Assembly (NCBI RefSeq): GCF_019112545.1
Contig: NW_025064917.1
Coordinates: 257,940-321,939 of the forward strand
DNA: 64,000 nucleotides
Source: Guyanagaster necrorhizus
Taxonomy: Eukaryota; Basidiomycota; Agaricomycetes; Agaricales; Physalacriaceae
Direction of reading: 5' to 3'
The first letter of the stretch is position 1. Every line of letters begins with the position of its first letter. The notes under the pieces are model-generated. The model saw only the letters and a list, made by a program, of their open reading frames with translations, ran no database searches and was not told the DNA's origin. The translations under genes were made by a program, and so were the position numbers. This document shows, in pieces, positions 34,892 to 47,605 of the stretch.

Positions 34892-35705
34892 ATGACTTCC
34901 TACGTTATTTCATCGCGAGCCTACTTCAAGATATTCTTTCATGCCGCCAAGCACCCGCATAGACCCATTAATGGCGTCCTGGTTGGCGAGGGGGAAGCAG
35001 GGATCGTAACAATCGTCGATATCATCCCTCTTCTGCACCACTGGACAAGTCTAAGTCCTATGATGGAGATTGGCCTGGATTTGGTACGTTTACCGGTCTC
35101 TCTATCTTTGTATCTGTCTAACTCTGAGTCAAAAGGCGGGAAGGACTGCAGAGTCCATGCATATGAAGCTGGTTGGGTACTACCAAGCATCCGAACGGAT
35201 AGACGATACCGCTTTGGCCCCAGTCGGTGAAAAGATTGCTTCAAAAGTGAAGGAAGGATTCAGCGCGGCTATTGCCTTCGTGGTATGTATTCATCTCGTG
35301 TCTGACGTCCCTTTTTCAGTGATGGCACCTAGATCGACGGCGACAGGTTGGGTACAGACGATGCTGGCCTCGTCGTGGGTGTCATTTAGCTTGTATTACG
35401 GACTTGGTCCTGACTGATTCCTTTACAGCCGTACGTCTCGCAAGGATCATCTTGGCGATGTTACACCACGACGCCTCCGGATTTCACGCCCGGCTCTCCC
35501 TTTCAGCTAGCTTCAGCGGACTTGCCTGCAAGAGCACTCAGGCTGGTCCAGGAAAGATGCTTGCATCAAAAGTTTGGCGATTTTGATGACCATCTTGAGG
35601 ACGTAACCATAGGTGCGTGTCCTTGACTGGCGTTAACTGCCGTGGTTGACCTTGCTGGTAGATTGGCTAAAAAACAAGGATTGCCTACCTCTAGATGTTT
35701 TGTAG
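34892..35705 (+). CDS. EMC8: ER membrane protein complex subunit 8/9 (UPF0172 family)
   Basis: Cytosol-facing subunit of the EMC insertase for membrane proteins at the ER; MPN-like fold without the metalloprotease motif. The start MTSYVISSRAYFKIFFHAAK at 34892 and HPHRPINGVLVGEGEAGIV match the family N-terminus. DIIPLLHHWTSLSPMMEIGL follows, then after an intron (GTACGT..AAAAG) ESMHMKLVGYYQASERID and APVGEKIASKVKEGFSAAI. Further exons give IDGDRLGTDDAGLV and a C-terminal exon containing LRLVQERCLHQKFGDFDDHL. The final exon WLKNKDCLPLDVL ends with TAG at 35703-35705. About 200 residues, four introns, normal for the family. Confidence 0.88.
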
Positions 35706-37099
35706 GAAATGTTAAGCTCGTCCTGCTGCTGTACCATATTCAGTGGGGTTCTATTTGTGCCGCAATCGATGGGATATTGTCTGGAGGGCTTCTTCTGGTC
35801 CAGATCAGCCTCTCAGGATTTACCCGCACCGGCTCTCACTCCAGTCCCTTTCTCTGTTTTCCGGTTCTTCAGGGCACTAGGGATCTGACGGTCATCTTTC
35901 TTGTGTCCGTCTCCACAGCATCATTGTCTACTTTCTGTGTGAAGTCCTCGAAATCAGCATATTCATTACTCCCCCTCCTAAACTTGCAGATAACGCAGAA
36001 CTTGAGTTCCTTCTCAAGAAACTGATGTCCAAGGCAACATTTGCAGTTGTCGGGTAAAAATTTGCGTCTGCCATTGCCTTGTTCATCAAGGTCTATGTTT
36101 CCTTACAAACTGATGCCAAGGAATGACTTCCTTATTTTCCATCTTTGTCATGCTCTCCATGCCACTCACTGTAATCACAGGAATAGAGCTTACGAGCATT
36201 TCTACCTTTGGGTTGAAGAAGCGCGAATTTCTTTGGATTCAGAAGTAACGGTTGTGCGATATGGACTCTCTTGCATAACTAGGTTCGCCTCGATGTCTCC
36301 TGATATGCCGCTGCTTATTACCTCCTTGACAATAAGGATTATTATCACTCATATTAGGAGACTTGTCGAGAGATGTCGCTCGTCCGCTTCACAATGGTGA
36401 CTACTGTGGCGAATCTGTCATCACTGGTGTGTTCTCCACGGTGATACTCGGCCTGGCACGCAGCCTACAAGAATGCGGTACCCATCTATCTGTTAAGGTT
36501 TTCAACAGGTCTATTTTAGGTTGAGTGTCCGCTGCAAATTCTATACTACTACTGTTCTGGTTTACTGCAATGGAGTCACATTCACCAAATGGCGCTCTTC
36601 GACTCCATGACAGGTCTGTCAAGGAACCTATAGTTCCTATTACGATTAGTTCTCCTCGCGGGGTTTCAAACGATGAAAGATTTATGGAGTTGTGTCTAGT
36701 TTCTTGCTCCCTCTCTCAGGGCAGGGTAACTGATGTAGTCGCTAGGATATCCTGCTGAGCATACTATGTCTGAAACTTATTAGACTGACCCCGCAGCGCG
36801 CAGCCTTTGTGCTTCCCGTGCCTCGGAAAAGAAGCAAAGGATGACCCTTGTACGTACACTGCCCAAATAAGGATGCATAGCCTTTGTTGGACGATTCCTT
36901 GCCATGGAAGCCATCGTGACGAACTCCGCCTCTTTGAAGGGCATCCAGCTCAATGACGGGCTCAGTGTCTTTCGCTCACCTCTCACCTTTGTGTTCACTC
37001 TGCGAAACGCACGGATCCGTTATCAACGCTGCGACCGGTTGTAACCATCTCCTTTCCGTCATTGATCGTAGCAATTTCATTTTGTAGTCAGCGAGCGGG
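35706..37099. other. Intergenic region, possible decayed element
   Basis: 1.4 kb without a credible gene. On the minus strand near 35970-36070 the phrase DNCKCCLGHQFLEKELKFCV has a CxxC..C spacing recalling a zinc-knuckle, but its frame closes on both sides. Other frames (plus 36041-36400, minus 36780-36998) are unrecognised. It could be a decayed gene or element. Confidence 0.35.
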
Positions 37100-37167
37100 A
37101 TGGCAGCTGCAGTTCATCTTGATCCTGTTCATGTGCGCTTGAATTATTCACTCTTTTGCAGAACACG

Positions 37168-39455
37168 ATGGGTCTCGAAGACTCTGACATCTATCTTTTC
37201 CAGCGAGTGGACACGATTACCCACAAGGGATTCAGTGTCCCCGATCCGTGAGTGGGCCTTAAATAATCAAGTACGGCGTTAACGAAGGTTTCATCCAGTT
37301 TTGCACCCAGACAATCACCTCGAGGGACTTTCGTGAGCGCTGTGCTCGCCACTGCACTATTCCGATGCTGGCACATTCTGATATTCTTCTCTGCATGGGG
37401 AACGCTTATCACCATCCTCAATCACCAGGGCCATAAACTTTACTTCGCTGCGACGCTCCTCACTGTGTTGGTTTATTATAATACACTGCTTGATCCGACA
37501 TCTATAGCTCACGTCCGTTCCATAGAGTTGGTACCGTGCTCGGTTTCGTCATTTCTTACCGTACGACGTCGTCGTTCGAAAGGTACAACGAGGGCCGCCG
37601 GCTATGGTCACAAATCATTCTAGCGAGCCGGACGTTTGCTCGAACAGTGTGGTTCCATATACCAGGTGCCTATCGACCATTTCTTATGTCGGGGCTTTCT
37701 TTAATACTTTGACAATAGATCCGCCTGCGACGGAATCTGCTTCTGCAGAGGAGCTTAGGGCACGAACAATGGTAGAGAAAAAGACCGTCATCAATTTACT
37801 TGAAGCATATGCTGTAGCCATCAAACATTATTTGCGTGGGGAAGACGGCATCTACTACAAGTACGCCCATTTCAGTCGCGTTTTCTCGCGTCTAAGTATT
37901 TTTTTGAACTGCAGGGATCTGTACTATCTTGTCAAATTCCTTCCTGCCTATGCGCTCCCTCCAGGCATTCCCTCACATCCGGACCAGGCGCAAACAGACG
38001 ATGGACATTCGCTCTCTCCGACGGATTCTCCCGTACGACCGACAGCCAACGGCAATCGCCAATCTTTAGATCGTCCCTCCGGTGGCAACCTCCTGCATCA
38101 CAGAACTTCGGTATCCTCCGCGTCGGCACAAGCAGGTCTACCCCTACCAGCGACAAGCCCGATCTCCAGGAAGCCAATGTTCTTGGAGCCTTGGAGGAGC
38201 CCAGAAGCTAAGGGACATCATGCGGAGCCGCACAAGGACAAGATGATCTTAACCAAGACCGACGAAGCATACCTACTACCTGCTAGCATGCCTCCGAAAT
38301 ACCACTTGTTTGATCTGTTCCCGTTCTCGTTATTCATTCACCTTCTTACCAAGCGGGGTAAAGAAGTTAAAGGCAAGAAGGCAGCTAGGATAAGGGCCAA
38401 GATGAGGGGCATAGGCGTCTCGCACAATCTGCCGCTAGAAATATCCCTGTATCTCGTAAGCATCGCCGATGACCATGCCAGCTGAACATCAGCAACTGAC
38501 AGACGTATAGAGCTCATATATATCGGCGCTCCAAAAACGGAAAACGATGGATGTACCTACGACAAGTAGATCTTTGTACGTTTATTTCTGGGGGATTTTG
38601 GTTGACATATGCATGCGACAGACGCACTGCTGGCAGCGCTCAATCAGCTTGTTGACAGTCTCACCGGTCTCGAACGTATTCTCACGACACCCATTCCTTT
38701 CTCGTCAGTACATTGTGTCCCATGATGATATTTTCCCCATGTCGCTTTAACTGAATTTAATCCAGTTACTCCATTCACCTCTGGGTGGTAACAGTCCTGT
38801 ATAATTTGTGTTTGGTGAGGTCACGTCGCTTTGTGTAGGAGCTTGACCTAACGCCGCCACCACTCTAGCCGTTCCAAATCTGGCAGGCCTTGGGGTGGAT
38901 TACTATTCCAGCCTGTTCGATACTGGTGCGTCCTTTTCGCCCCCATCACATCAACATGTGATGTGCTGTGACCTCGACCTCATATTCACTTTATAGAGCT
39001 TTATATTCTTCGGGTTCCTCGTGGCTGGGGAAGAAATAGAGAGTACGCGTGGTGTTTTGTCTACCTTGTGATGAGTTGGGCTGAAGTATTGATTCGATCA
39101 GATCCCTTCGGGTATGACAAGAACGACCTGGTAACTAGTAACTCGTCGAGATGAAACGTACCCATCACTTACCCGCCCCTCCACAGAACATGGATCATTT
39201 CACTTCGAATATCATCCGTCTGCACCCGTTCTACCAAGTACTTCATGGGCATCCGAAGAGGCTAATTCTACTCTTATAGGTAATGAACTCAGGGCCATTA
39301 CCTCTGCGGCGGCGCCAGATCCTGCCCGCTGGGCCTTTGCGCCGGAAAACGATCTGCTGTTTGCCACGAATTATGATAAGGACGAACGGGTATCACCGGA
39401 GGAGTGGACACGAAGAGGGTCTGCGCAGATGCAGACTGCTGCGAGCTTTATCTAA
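37168..39455 (+). CDS. Bestrophin / RFP-TM family chloride channel-like protein
   Basis: Membrane anion-channel-like protein (UPF0187/bestrophin). I take ATG 37168 (MGLEDSDIYLFQRVDTI); an ATG at 37100 would need an intron below 30 bases. After an intron ending CCCAG near 37311 comes RGTFVSAVLATALFRCWHIL, then IFFSAWGTLITILNHQGHKL and, past another intron, GTVLGFVISYRTTSSFERYN with EGRRLWSQIILASRTFART, the signature block. A long middle exon (37735-38460) contains a low-complexity Ser/Pro/His insert and MPPKYHLFDLFPFSLFIHLL. Later exons give LLAALNQLVDSLTGLERILT, YSIHLWVVTVLYNLCL, PFQIWQALGWITIPACSIL, GEEIENPFGYDKNDLNMD and a C-terminal tail ending MQTAASFI with TAA at 39453-39455. The substrate ion is not provable from sequence. 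Confidence 0.85.
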
Positions 39456-39709
39456 CGAAATTTCCTCTTGGCATAGTTTTTTTAAAAATTATGGACTCTG
39501 CCTAAATGGTGGAGGTCCCTCCGGACTTTATCGAAAACTAACGTACTGGCTACCTTTTTGCATATCCTCACGCGGCATACATACATCGTCCACTTCACTT
39601 GCATATATTATAGAATACCTATACCGTTACTTCTGTACTGGACTCTAACCGTCGGTAAATCGTAGTAATCCCAAAATGGCAATCTTCCAGTGACTCGGTA
39701 AATTTTGTT

Positions 39710-42312
39710 ATGAGGTTTGGTTGTCGTCTTCCATCTATTCGTTTTCTACCATCGTACACCCGTCGCATTCATCACGTCAGTCGTAGCAACTCCGATATGT
39801 CGACGGTGAACAAGGTTGCCCATCCGTTCGATAAGGCGCAGTTGGAGGCTCTGTTGAGCAGGAGATTTTTCTACGCGCCTGCATTTGAGATCTACGGTGG
39901 TGCGTGGGATGCGATACTACTGGATGTATGCAGTTCTGAAATTCCCCTGCAGGCGTTGCTGGATTGTACGACTATGGCCCGCCTGGCTCGGCCCTGCAAG
40001 CCAACATAATATCTGAATGGCGGAAACACTTCATCGTGGAAGAATCAATGCTCGAACTGGATACCACCGTTATGACTCCCGCTCCCGTCTTCGAAACCTC
40101 TGGCCATGTTGCGCGATTTGCAGACTGGATGGTAAAGGACACGAAAACGGGCGATGTGCTTCGAGCGGATCACTTGGTGAAAAATGTTCTGTCAGCGCGA
40201 CTTGCAGACGACAGTGAAGTTAGACTGGGAGCACAGCAACAGCAACAGCAACCCGCAGATGCTGCGGCTGCAAAGAAGAAGAAAAAGGACAAGACGCCGC
40301 CCAAGGTTGCCTTGGATCCTGCCGTTGCGAAGGAATACGAAGTGATTTTAGCTCAGGTCAGTTTGTTATTGTCATATCGGTCCGGAAAGTGGATTAACTA
40401 ACAAATCTGGAGGCAGCTAGACAACTATTCCGGTCCCGAACTGGGTGCATTGTGTAAAAAATATAACATACGGAATCCTGACACGGACAACGAGGTTGGC
40501 GAGCCTCAGCAATTCAACTTGATGTTCGCGAGCAGTATCGGTCCGACCGGACAGCATCCCGGGTATGTCTAGGCCCCCTCCCCTTCAATGTTCTTTCTCC
40601 ATCTCACTGTCTCTGCAGCTTCCTTCGACCAGAGACAGCCCAGGGTCATTTCCTCAATTTCTCCCGTCTCCTCGAATTCAACAATGGCCGTGTCCCCTTC
40701 GCCTCTGCTCAGATAGGTCGATCTTTCCGTAACGAAATTTCACCACGCGCTGGTCTTCTTCGTGTCCGAGAATTCACAATGGCCGAGATCGAGCACTATG
40801 TGGACCCTGAAGACAAAAGTCATGTTCGGTTCAAAGAGGTCCGCGATGTTATTCTCGTCCTCCTAGATCGTCATGTGCAGGCGAGCGGTAGCACTCAGGT
40901 GGTCGATATGAGTGTAGGCGAGGCCGTGGACAAGGGAATCATCGCTAACGAGACACTGGGATACTTCATAGCACGTATCTATCAATTCTTGGTCAAGATT
41001 GGTATCAACCGTTCGCGGCTGCGGTTTAGACAGCATATGGCCAATGAGATGGCTCACTACGCCACTGACTGCTGGGATGCGGAGATCGAGAACTCGACTG
41101 GCTGGACAGAGTGTGTGGGATGTGCCGATCGCGCTGCATATGATTTAACGGTGCACTCAAAGAAAACTGGACATCCGCTCGTTGTACGGCAGTACCTCAA
41201 AGAGCCGATCGTTACGGAGAAGCTGGTTGGAGACCTGAACAAGAAACTGGTTGGAAAGTCGTTCAAGCAGGATGCCGGCGTCCTGACGAAACACATCGAA
41301 TCCCTTGACGAACCGGAGCTCCTCAAGTTGAAGGAAGATCTATCTATAGGGTAACACAATTATTTTTCTCTGTTCCGTTCAATTGAATATTTTCTCACGT
41401 TTATTGCTTTAGTAACGTCAAGATTGAAACCTCGGAAGGGAAGACGTTTGAGCTGTCTCCGGAGTTTTTAAGCATCGAGAGAAAGACCTTCAAGCAAAAC
41501 AGTAAGTACCGATTACCGGAACTCTCCGTTGAATGGCTGATTGGATCATTTATCAGTTTGTGAATACACTCCAAACGTCATTGAACCTTCCTTTGGTCTC
41601 GGGCGGATATTGTACACATTGCTGGAGCATAATTTTTGGAGCAGAGAACAGGATAAAGAGCGAGGGGTGCGCATCATTATTCATTAATTGAGTTGAACGT
41701 TCATCTGACGACCATTGGATAATGAATGCAGGTTCTGTCACTTCCTGCTGTGGTAGCACCGACCAAGGTCCTTATCGTCCCCCTAAGTTCCCGGGAGGAA
41801 TTCGATCCCATAGTTTCAGAAATCTGTACGTCTGACCGCTCACGATGAGGTGACACTGACCCTGTCGCTCCCATGACAGCCGCCAAATTGCGTAGAGCAG
41901 GGGTATTCTCCCGTGTAGACGATTCCAATGTATCTATCGGACGTCGTTACGCACGAAATGACGAACTGGGAACACCTTATGGTATCACTGTTGACTTTGC
42001 TTGTGAGTATCTTCGCTACGTCATTTTTTTCCGATTGGGAAAATCATCCCTAATGGTATGTCAAAACAGCCGTGCAAAATAGGACTGTAACGTTGCGGTG
42101 AGTTCCCCGTCTCCTTCTTTGATTTCAGGCACTGATTAACCTATCTATCTGCCTTTGCCATGTTATTCAGCGAGAGGGATACCATGGATCAGAGGATTGG
42201 TTCCATTGACGAGGTGATTGCGGCTGTTACGGATTTGGTAGAGGGGACTATGGAGTGGCCTGAGGCTTGCCAGAAATTACCCGCTTACGATGGTGTGCAA
42301 GCTATCGATTAA
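39710..42312 (+). CDS. GRS1: Glycyl-tRNA synthetase, with mitochondrial presequence
   Basis: Class II synthetase charging tRNA-Gly. Two in-frame ATGs: 39710 opens 29 residues rich in Arg/Ser/His and nearly free of acids ([20 protein letters not shown]), like a mitochondrial presequence; 39797 opens [20 protein letters not shown], the usual cytosolic start. Downstream are [45 protein letters not shown] (motif 2 region), [20 protein letters not shown] (motif 2), [19 protein letters not shown] (motif 3) and the anticodon-binding domain [12 protein letters not shown] to [10 protein letters not shown] Gln/Ala/Lys low-complexity insert ([20 protein letters not shown], near 40230-40290) sits in the usual linker. 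About seven introns; the stop TAA is at 42310-42312. One gene probably serves both compartments. Confidence 0.95.
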
Positions 42313-44072
42313 TGAACGACGTTTGAGGAACAAATGTATTCTTAATGTAAAGAGCTGATAGAACTGACGATCTCGGGCGGCAGGCTTTACTTGGTGACGA
42401 AAACCCGGGGGGAACGGCTATCCGGTGTGGTCTTAGCGTTACATATCCCAACAGGTACGTTCAAGTCGTTGATGATCAAAGGGTGATTCCCGAGGAGGTA
42501 CTAAAATACCCCGGGGGGTTGGGGGGGAAGGCAAAGCAACCATGCAGTATGCTTATTAGCCTGCAATAGGGATAAGAGCTTGCGTAATGCGGGGCGGGAG
42601 GGGTTTTTTATATTATGATTATAGGACCTGCAGGCTGGGCCTTCCTATTCATAGGGATGCAACCCGTGAATTGAATATCGCACACAAAGAGTCCCGCTGG
42701 TCGGATCTCTGTTGAATAGATCGAGGGAAGAGACCCATGTTTATTTTCGGCCTCGGGGCTAGAAGTGACGGGGAAGTTCGTTTACAGGAAGTGCAGAAGA
42801 GATGAAACAGGAAAGGTAAGAAGGAAGAAGACTGGATATGTTGGGAAGAGAAGGGTAATAGAGCGGGCGGAGGGGGGGGGTGTCACGATATGTTTTTTTT
42901 TAGTGCCCGCGAGATGTAAGCCTGCCTGCTACGAGAGAGGAAGCTGAGATACATCTGTCCGGCGGTGCTTGACGTATACACGTAGGATAGACGCTGTATG
43001 TGATGATTGTTTAGTTTAGATAACGGTGATCACTTCCATGCGACCTGAGCCCTGAAGGCGAATTCACAGTGGCAAACCCCATTCTGAGATGAGCCCGTGG
43101 CAGAGATACATAATATAGTCTGGGTTATCAGTAGGGGGAGGGGATGTAATAAGCGTATAGTACGTCAGATGGAGAGTTATCAGGGTGAGGGCGACACGTG
43201 TGTGAGAGTACCGCAGCGCTCGCGCCAAAGTCCATAGCGGGTCAGATGACAGGCGGCCCGGCAGATTTCAATTGTCGAGGGTCGGGAGATATCGCATGGG
43301 TCTGGGTCCGGTACGGTAGAGCGTAGCGCGACCGAGTGCGGAGAGAGGACTTGCGTGCATTTGTGGGTGTGTGAGGCACGAAGGAAACCCATTATCAATG
43401 AAAAAGGGTATTTCATCGATGGGGCGCGATAGCATGTTTGGCGTATGAAAGAGAGGGATAAAAAGGCATTGGGCACGTTGGGAACGAGGCGCGGGATTAG
43501 AGACAGGGTTTAGGGACCAGGTTAATAATGAAAACCCCGAGAAAAGTCCTGTTTGTATGCCCTTTTTCCCAAGGGCGTGAGTAAAGATTAACCAGAAATG
43601 TGGCCGGCAAAGTGGCCTTTAGAGCATAACTGCAGCAACGACCCTACGAAACGTTGATGCAGGGAAACAAAAAAAACTTGACTTATTGGCAAAAGGTTGG
43701 TTTTTAACTGTCTTTTGGGTTGCCGCGTTTTTGCGCAAGGGAACCCCAGAAGATTGCAGCGTGGCCCTTGCGTCTGACAAATTACAAAAGGGAAATTGGA
43801 TTTTGATATTTTTTTCTGTTTTGTCAAGAAAAAGAGAATAGCCGGGAGGAAGCGGGTTCGTCAACATGGACGGCATGAGAACGAATGAGATCTGGGATGG
43901 TCCATTGTGAATCTCGCGTCGCCGACACATGGCCTTCCTAGAAGGCACACTACCGGAGAAAGGGAGCGTGACTCGATGAACTCGATGAAAATAAATATAA
44001 TATTAAAATAAGGTGTGATGTCCGGCTCCGGCCTACGTGCCGGCTGCAGCATATGAGATAATTTAAAATAGA
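42313..44072. other. Gene-poor region with G/C homopolymers
   Basis: 1.76 kb with no credible gene. It carries G-runs (42516-42541, 42872-42880), T-runs and a purine-rich stretch around 42800-42860. Minus frames at 43180-43948 lack any signature. GlyRS 3' flank and promoter of the small gene at 44196. Confidence 0.5.
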
Positions 44073-44080
44073 TATATAAG
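44073..44080 (+). promoter_or_regulatory. TATA box of small gene
   Basis: TATATAAG lies 116-123 bases before the ATG at 44196 and is followed by a pyrimidine-rich stretch with the likely transcription start. Strong TATA boxes are uncommon among the genes of this window and suggest an inducible or highly expressed gene. Confidence 0.6.
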
Positions 44081-44195
44081 AGCGCAAGGTTTTGCCGCTC
44101 ATTTTCTTTTCTCCAGCCCAAGTGCCCGCGCCTGGCCCCCCCGTTTTCTATTCCTCTTCGCCTTTGCTTTCTCCGTCGTCGTATTCTCCGTTATT

Positions 44196-44667
44196 ATGTC
44201 CTCTCGCGACGCGTCCAAGGGTGTTCCGTCAGGTCTCCTGGCTTTCCCCAGCCTGTCTTCGTCTCTGCATACACTACCACAAGCGACCAGCATGAAGAGC
44301 GTCTCGCTACATCCGAACATGTACAACCAGCCTGCTAGTGAGGCGAAAGTATGTTTATTTGTATTATTATCTTCGAGTAGCGCTGAGCCGGTTGTTCTCC
44401 AGCTACAAAAGGCCTTGTCGTCAAAGACCGCCGCAGCACATCCATCGCAGAATCCTGCTATGACTCCGTACATGCGACCTGTGAGTAATAGATTATTTAT
44501 CTAACGGTCCTCCGACCGAGTGGCTGACCCTTTCTGTCAGACTACCCCATCGTCACATTGCGATTCCTCGCCTCTCATGATGCGCAAACCGGTGCGTTTT
44601 TTCCTCAACGCGTGATTCAGCTCGGGTCCTGATATCGGGCGTTCGATAACAGCAAAAATCAAAATGA
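44196..44667 (+). CDS. Small conserved-looking hypothetical protein (98 aa)
   Basis: Four exons joined by three introns, all phase 0 and with clean GT..AG ends: MSSRDASKGVPSGLLAFPSL.. (44196 to about 44348), LQKALSSKTAAAHPSQNPAM with TPYMRP, TTPSSHCDSSPLMMRKP, and a last exon encoding only QKSK before TGA at 44665-44667. The protein is Ser/Pro/Met/His-rich, has no signal peptide or membrane span and is probably disordered. The fully consistent splice structure plus a TATA box at 44073 argue for a real gene. I do not recognise the family. The gene-free flanks (1.8 kb upstream, 2.9 kb downstream) are notable. Confidence 0.68.
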
Positions 44668-47605
44668 ACGCGTCGTTCAACCACCATTCTTCTTCCCCTG
44701 GGCCTTTTGATGTTCATTTAGAACGTTCACAGGGACTTTGTAGGACACCCCCCCCCCTCTCTTGGCTGTTTGCTAGTCTTCGGCTATATGCTGCATTTTG
44801 CTTTCGTCCGGCTTTCGTTTGCATCGCATCACATCACATAGACCATCATGCATTTTCATTTCATCGTTTTCATCTTATCATTTATTTTGGGCTTTTTGTG
44901 CATTTCTACCTTACTCTATAATTTGTGGATATTATAGTATAGATACCTTCGGGTCCTGCAATTGTATATGGGTACTGCGTGCTTTTTCGGAATTCCCTGT
45001 CTGTTGGTTATTTTGACGTGAACGTGAACGTGAGCATTTGGACTGTAATTTGGATGAATATTCGAATGTTCGTATTCACGATTTACGTGCGTGATCTTAC
45101 GTCATTGTATTGAAGAGGATTTATTGAATGTAATCGGCCCTAGATCTCTCCGTCAGTGACTTGGACAAGAAGGTCTGTCTGTACATTATCTCTGTATCTT
45201 ACCGGTTCTATCGTGCACCAAGTCGATGCATGTTTACCCAGTTTCGTGTTTCGGGTACCAGATATCCCCCCCCCTTGGAAAAAAAAAAAAAAAAACAAAT
45301 CCGGATATTCACATGGCCATCATCATTGGCTCGTATGTGTACATGTCATGTTTCTCCTCGCCCTCTTCGATCCTGCAGGAGTAAGATAAGGAAAGATATA
45401 ATACTCGTTCATCATTCACTTGGTAGCCGAAATGCGTGTGCTCAGCGACGACTGAATAGCTCGCGTGCCAATGTGTCCGAACGGGCGGCGTAGCTACATC
45501 CCCGTTCACGAAAGTCTTGCACATATGTACCGGGTACCGTGGTGACGCAGGGTGAAATAAGTCCCATAAGTGACCTGGCCACTGTCCGGTCCCGAGTTCC
45601 GTGCAGACAATCTATCTCCTGCAGGTACACGATGAGACACATGTCTTTTTGCTCATTCGAATTCAGTATATTGGTACTTGATGACATTTTCCCATTGGCC
45701 TCGTCGTCGGTTCTGCCATGACATCACGGATTACCTTCTCCCCCCCCCCCAGGGATAGATATCGTTACGCGACCCATCCTCTCTATTGACGTCTACACAT
45801 CGACTCATTACTCCCGGTCGGCGGCGCCTCACCCTCGGATGTATCCGCGCACTGAACGATCCCGCTGCTTAATTATGCATTCCCCCTCCCAAGGCGCTGG
45901 TTGAAGAAAAAAGGAAAAAAAAGAAAAAAGTTGAAGCTGTTCGGATACTTCCGACGGGACGGACATATTTGACTCCCCACCAGTGATAATCATACCGTTC
46001 GAAAGGATGCGTAGCTCCGGATATGTAAGTGCCTCCGCGATAACATACACGTAATACCCACCTGGAGCCTATTGAAACTTATCTCGAGAGGGCACTCATT
46101 ACATGTACCTTACAATGTTCATGATCACCGTGCCAAGTCGGGGCATGACAGTTCTTCCTTCCACTGGTGGTTCTCGCGCAAATGGGTCGTCCCTTTCAAT
46201 TGGGAAAAACGTGTACAGCGCATGCTGCGGGGTGACTCGTTAGGAGATTGGCTCAGGTGCCTTGTAAATGAGGGTGCGTCACACGTGTTGTGTTCCCTCC
46301 CCGATCCACCAGGTTGGCGGGGTTCGGGAAATGTAAATATTAATGGCATGGGAACTGTGTTTCTCTTCGCGGCACGGTGGATGAGTGGGGGCTCACTGGC
46401 AGGCAGGCAGCAGCGTAGATATTGGACCCGCCAGTCATGAGGTACTGTTTTTTTCTCGCACACCTGAATAGAGAGCCTTGGTAGTGTTACAGGGAGTCTT
46501 TGCACCCCAGAATGCAATAACAGCGTGCCAGCCTTAGGCCCTGTAGTCTATTCAATGCAGCGGTTATCTTATCTTTACATCGGGGAGAGCGATGATCTTT
46601 CGATCGTTTGGAGCGAGACGATCGAGAACGTGATCATCGTAACTTGGGATCCGTGCAAACCTTTAGATGCTGAATGAATGAAGGGATCGTACAGATCTGT
46701 ATTCAGTACCAGGAAGGGGACTCATTCTCCATGCAATACGAGGACAGGGACATGGTCCTCTTTATTGTACGTGTATGCACCCCATTTTTTTGCATTTCCA
46801 TTACAATTACAAGGGTGCGGCTATCAACAAGGTATAGGGCACCACTTCAAAATGTAGTACATGCGCCGACCCCAAGACAAATAGATAACCATCCTTCTAT
46901 TACCGACAAGGCACCTGGGGCATTCACCGCCTCGACGTTTAACCTTCAGTGCGCCACCGCTTACTTGCGTATTGACCGAGCACGCTAGTAACAAAATGAA
47001 GCCCCTAAAACCCCCAGCTGCGGAGAACGCTAGATATAACGCGGAAATGAATTCACGACGAGTTTCCTCGCCTTGTGCAGGTCATTGGCTTGTCTTCGCA
47101 TAGTTAGCGCTGTCCCACCTACAGATCTAAGAAAGAAATAGCCAAGTGCCGCAGTAGAGGAACATTGAAAAAAAACCGGATCAGTTCAGCGGATCACGGA
47201 CGGATTCGCAAGCTTCAATGTTGGATGTGAACGGAAATGAAAACCCCTCGAGGTTCGACAAGATTTACATGCTGGCCATCGCAAGGGTATGGCGTCATTA
47301 CGGTTCATTGCTATTGGACAGAGAAACGTGTATTCTGCATGATCTGATAGAGAAGAGAAATACAGATCATTGTAAGATTTCTGGGCCGCATGTTAGTGAT
47401 GATAGGCTACAAGACGTATGGTTGCGTACCTATCGATCTAGAGCCTTCATATCATGAATTTGGGAGATACAGAGGAGCTGAATCTGCTAGCACTAAAAAT
47501 GGGACCCAAGATCGAGAGGGGGGGGGGACGTTTGGCGGGATATGAACTTTGATTACAGGGACCACGATATACAGATAGAATTAGATAATCGAAGCGCGCT
47601 TGGGT
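44668..47605. other. Gene-poor region
   Basis: 2.9 kb without a supported gene. It contains C-runs (44748-44757, 45740-45750), a 16-base A-run near 45280, a G-run (47518-47527) and an imperfect hairpin at 46590-46639. Frames on the minus strand near 45829-46050 (LTYPELRILSNGMIITGGES) and 46125-46517 look moderately coding-like but have no recognisable domain or splice partner. Confidence 0.5.

Noticed and set aside
34675..34893. Minus-strand open frame (TVTWLTAPKDWQEVKTVMGF) upstream of EMC8
   Set aside because: Its ATG overlaps the EMC8 start codon region on the opposite strand and it has no splice partner or recognisable family.
46125..46517. 130-codon minus-strand frame in the gene-poor stretch
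   Set aside because: Arg/Pro/His-rich composition without any domain, splice structure or promoter signal; likely chance.
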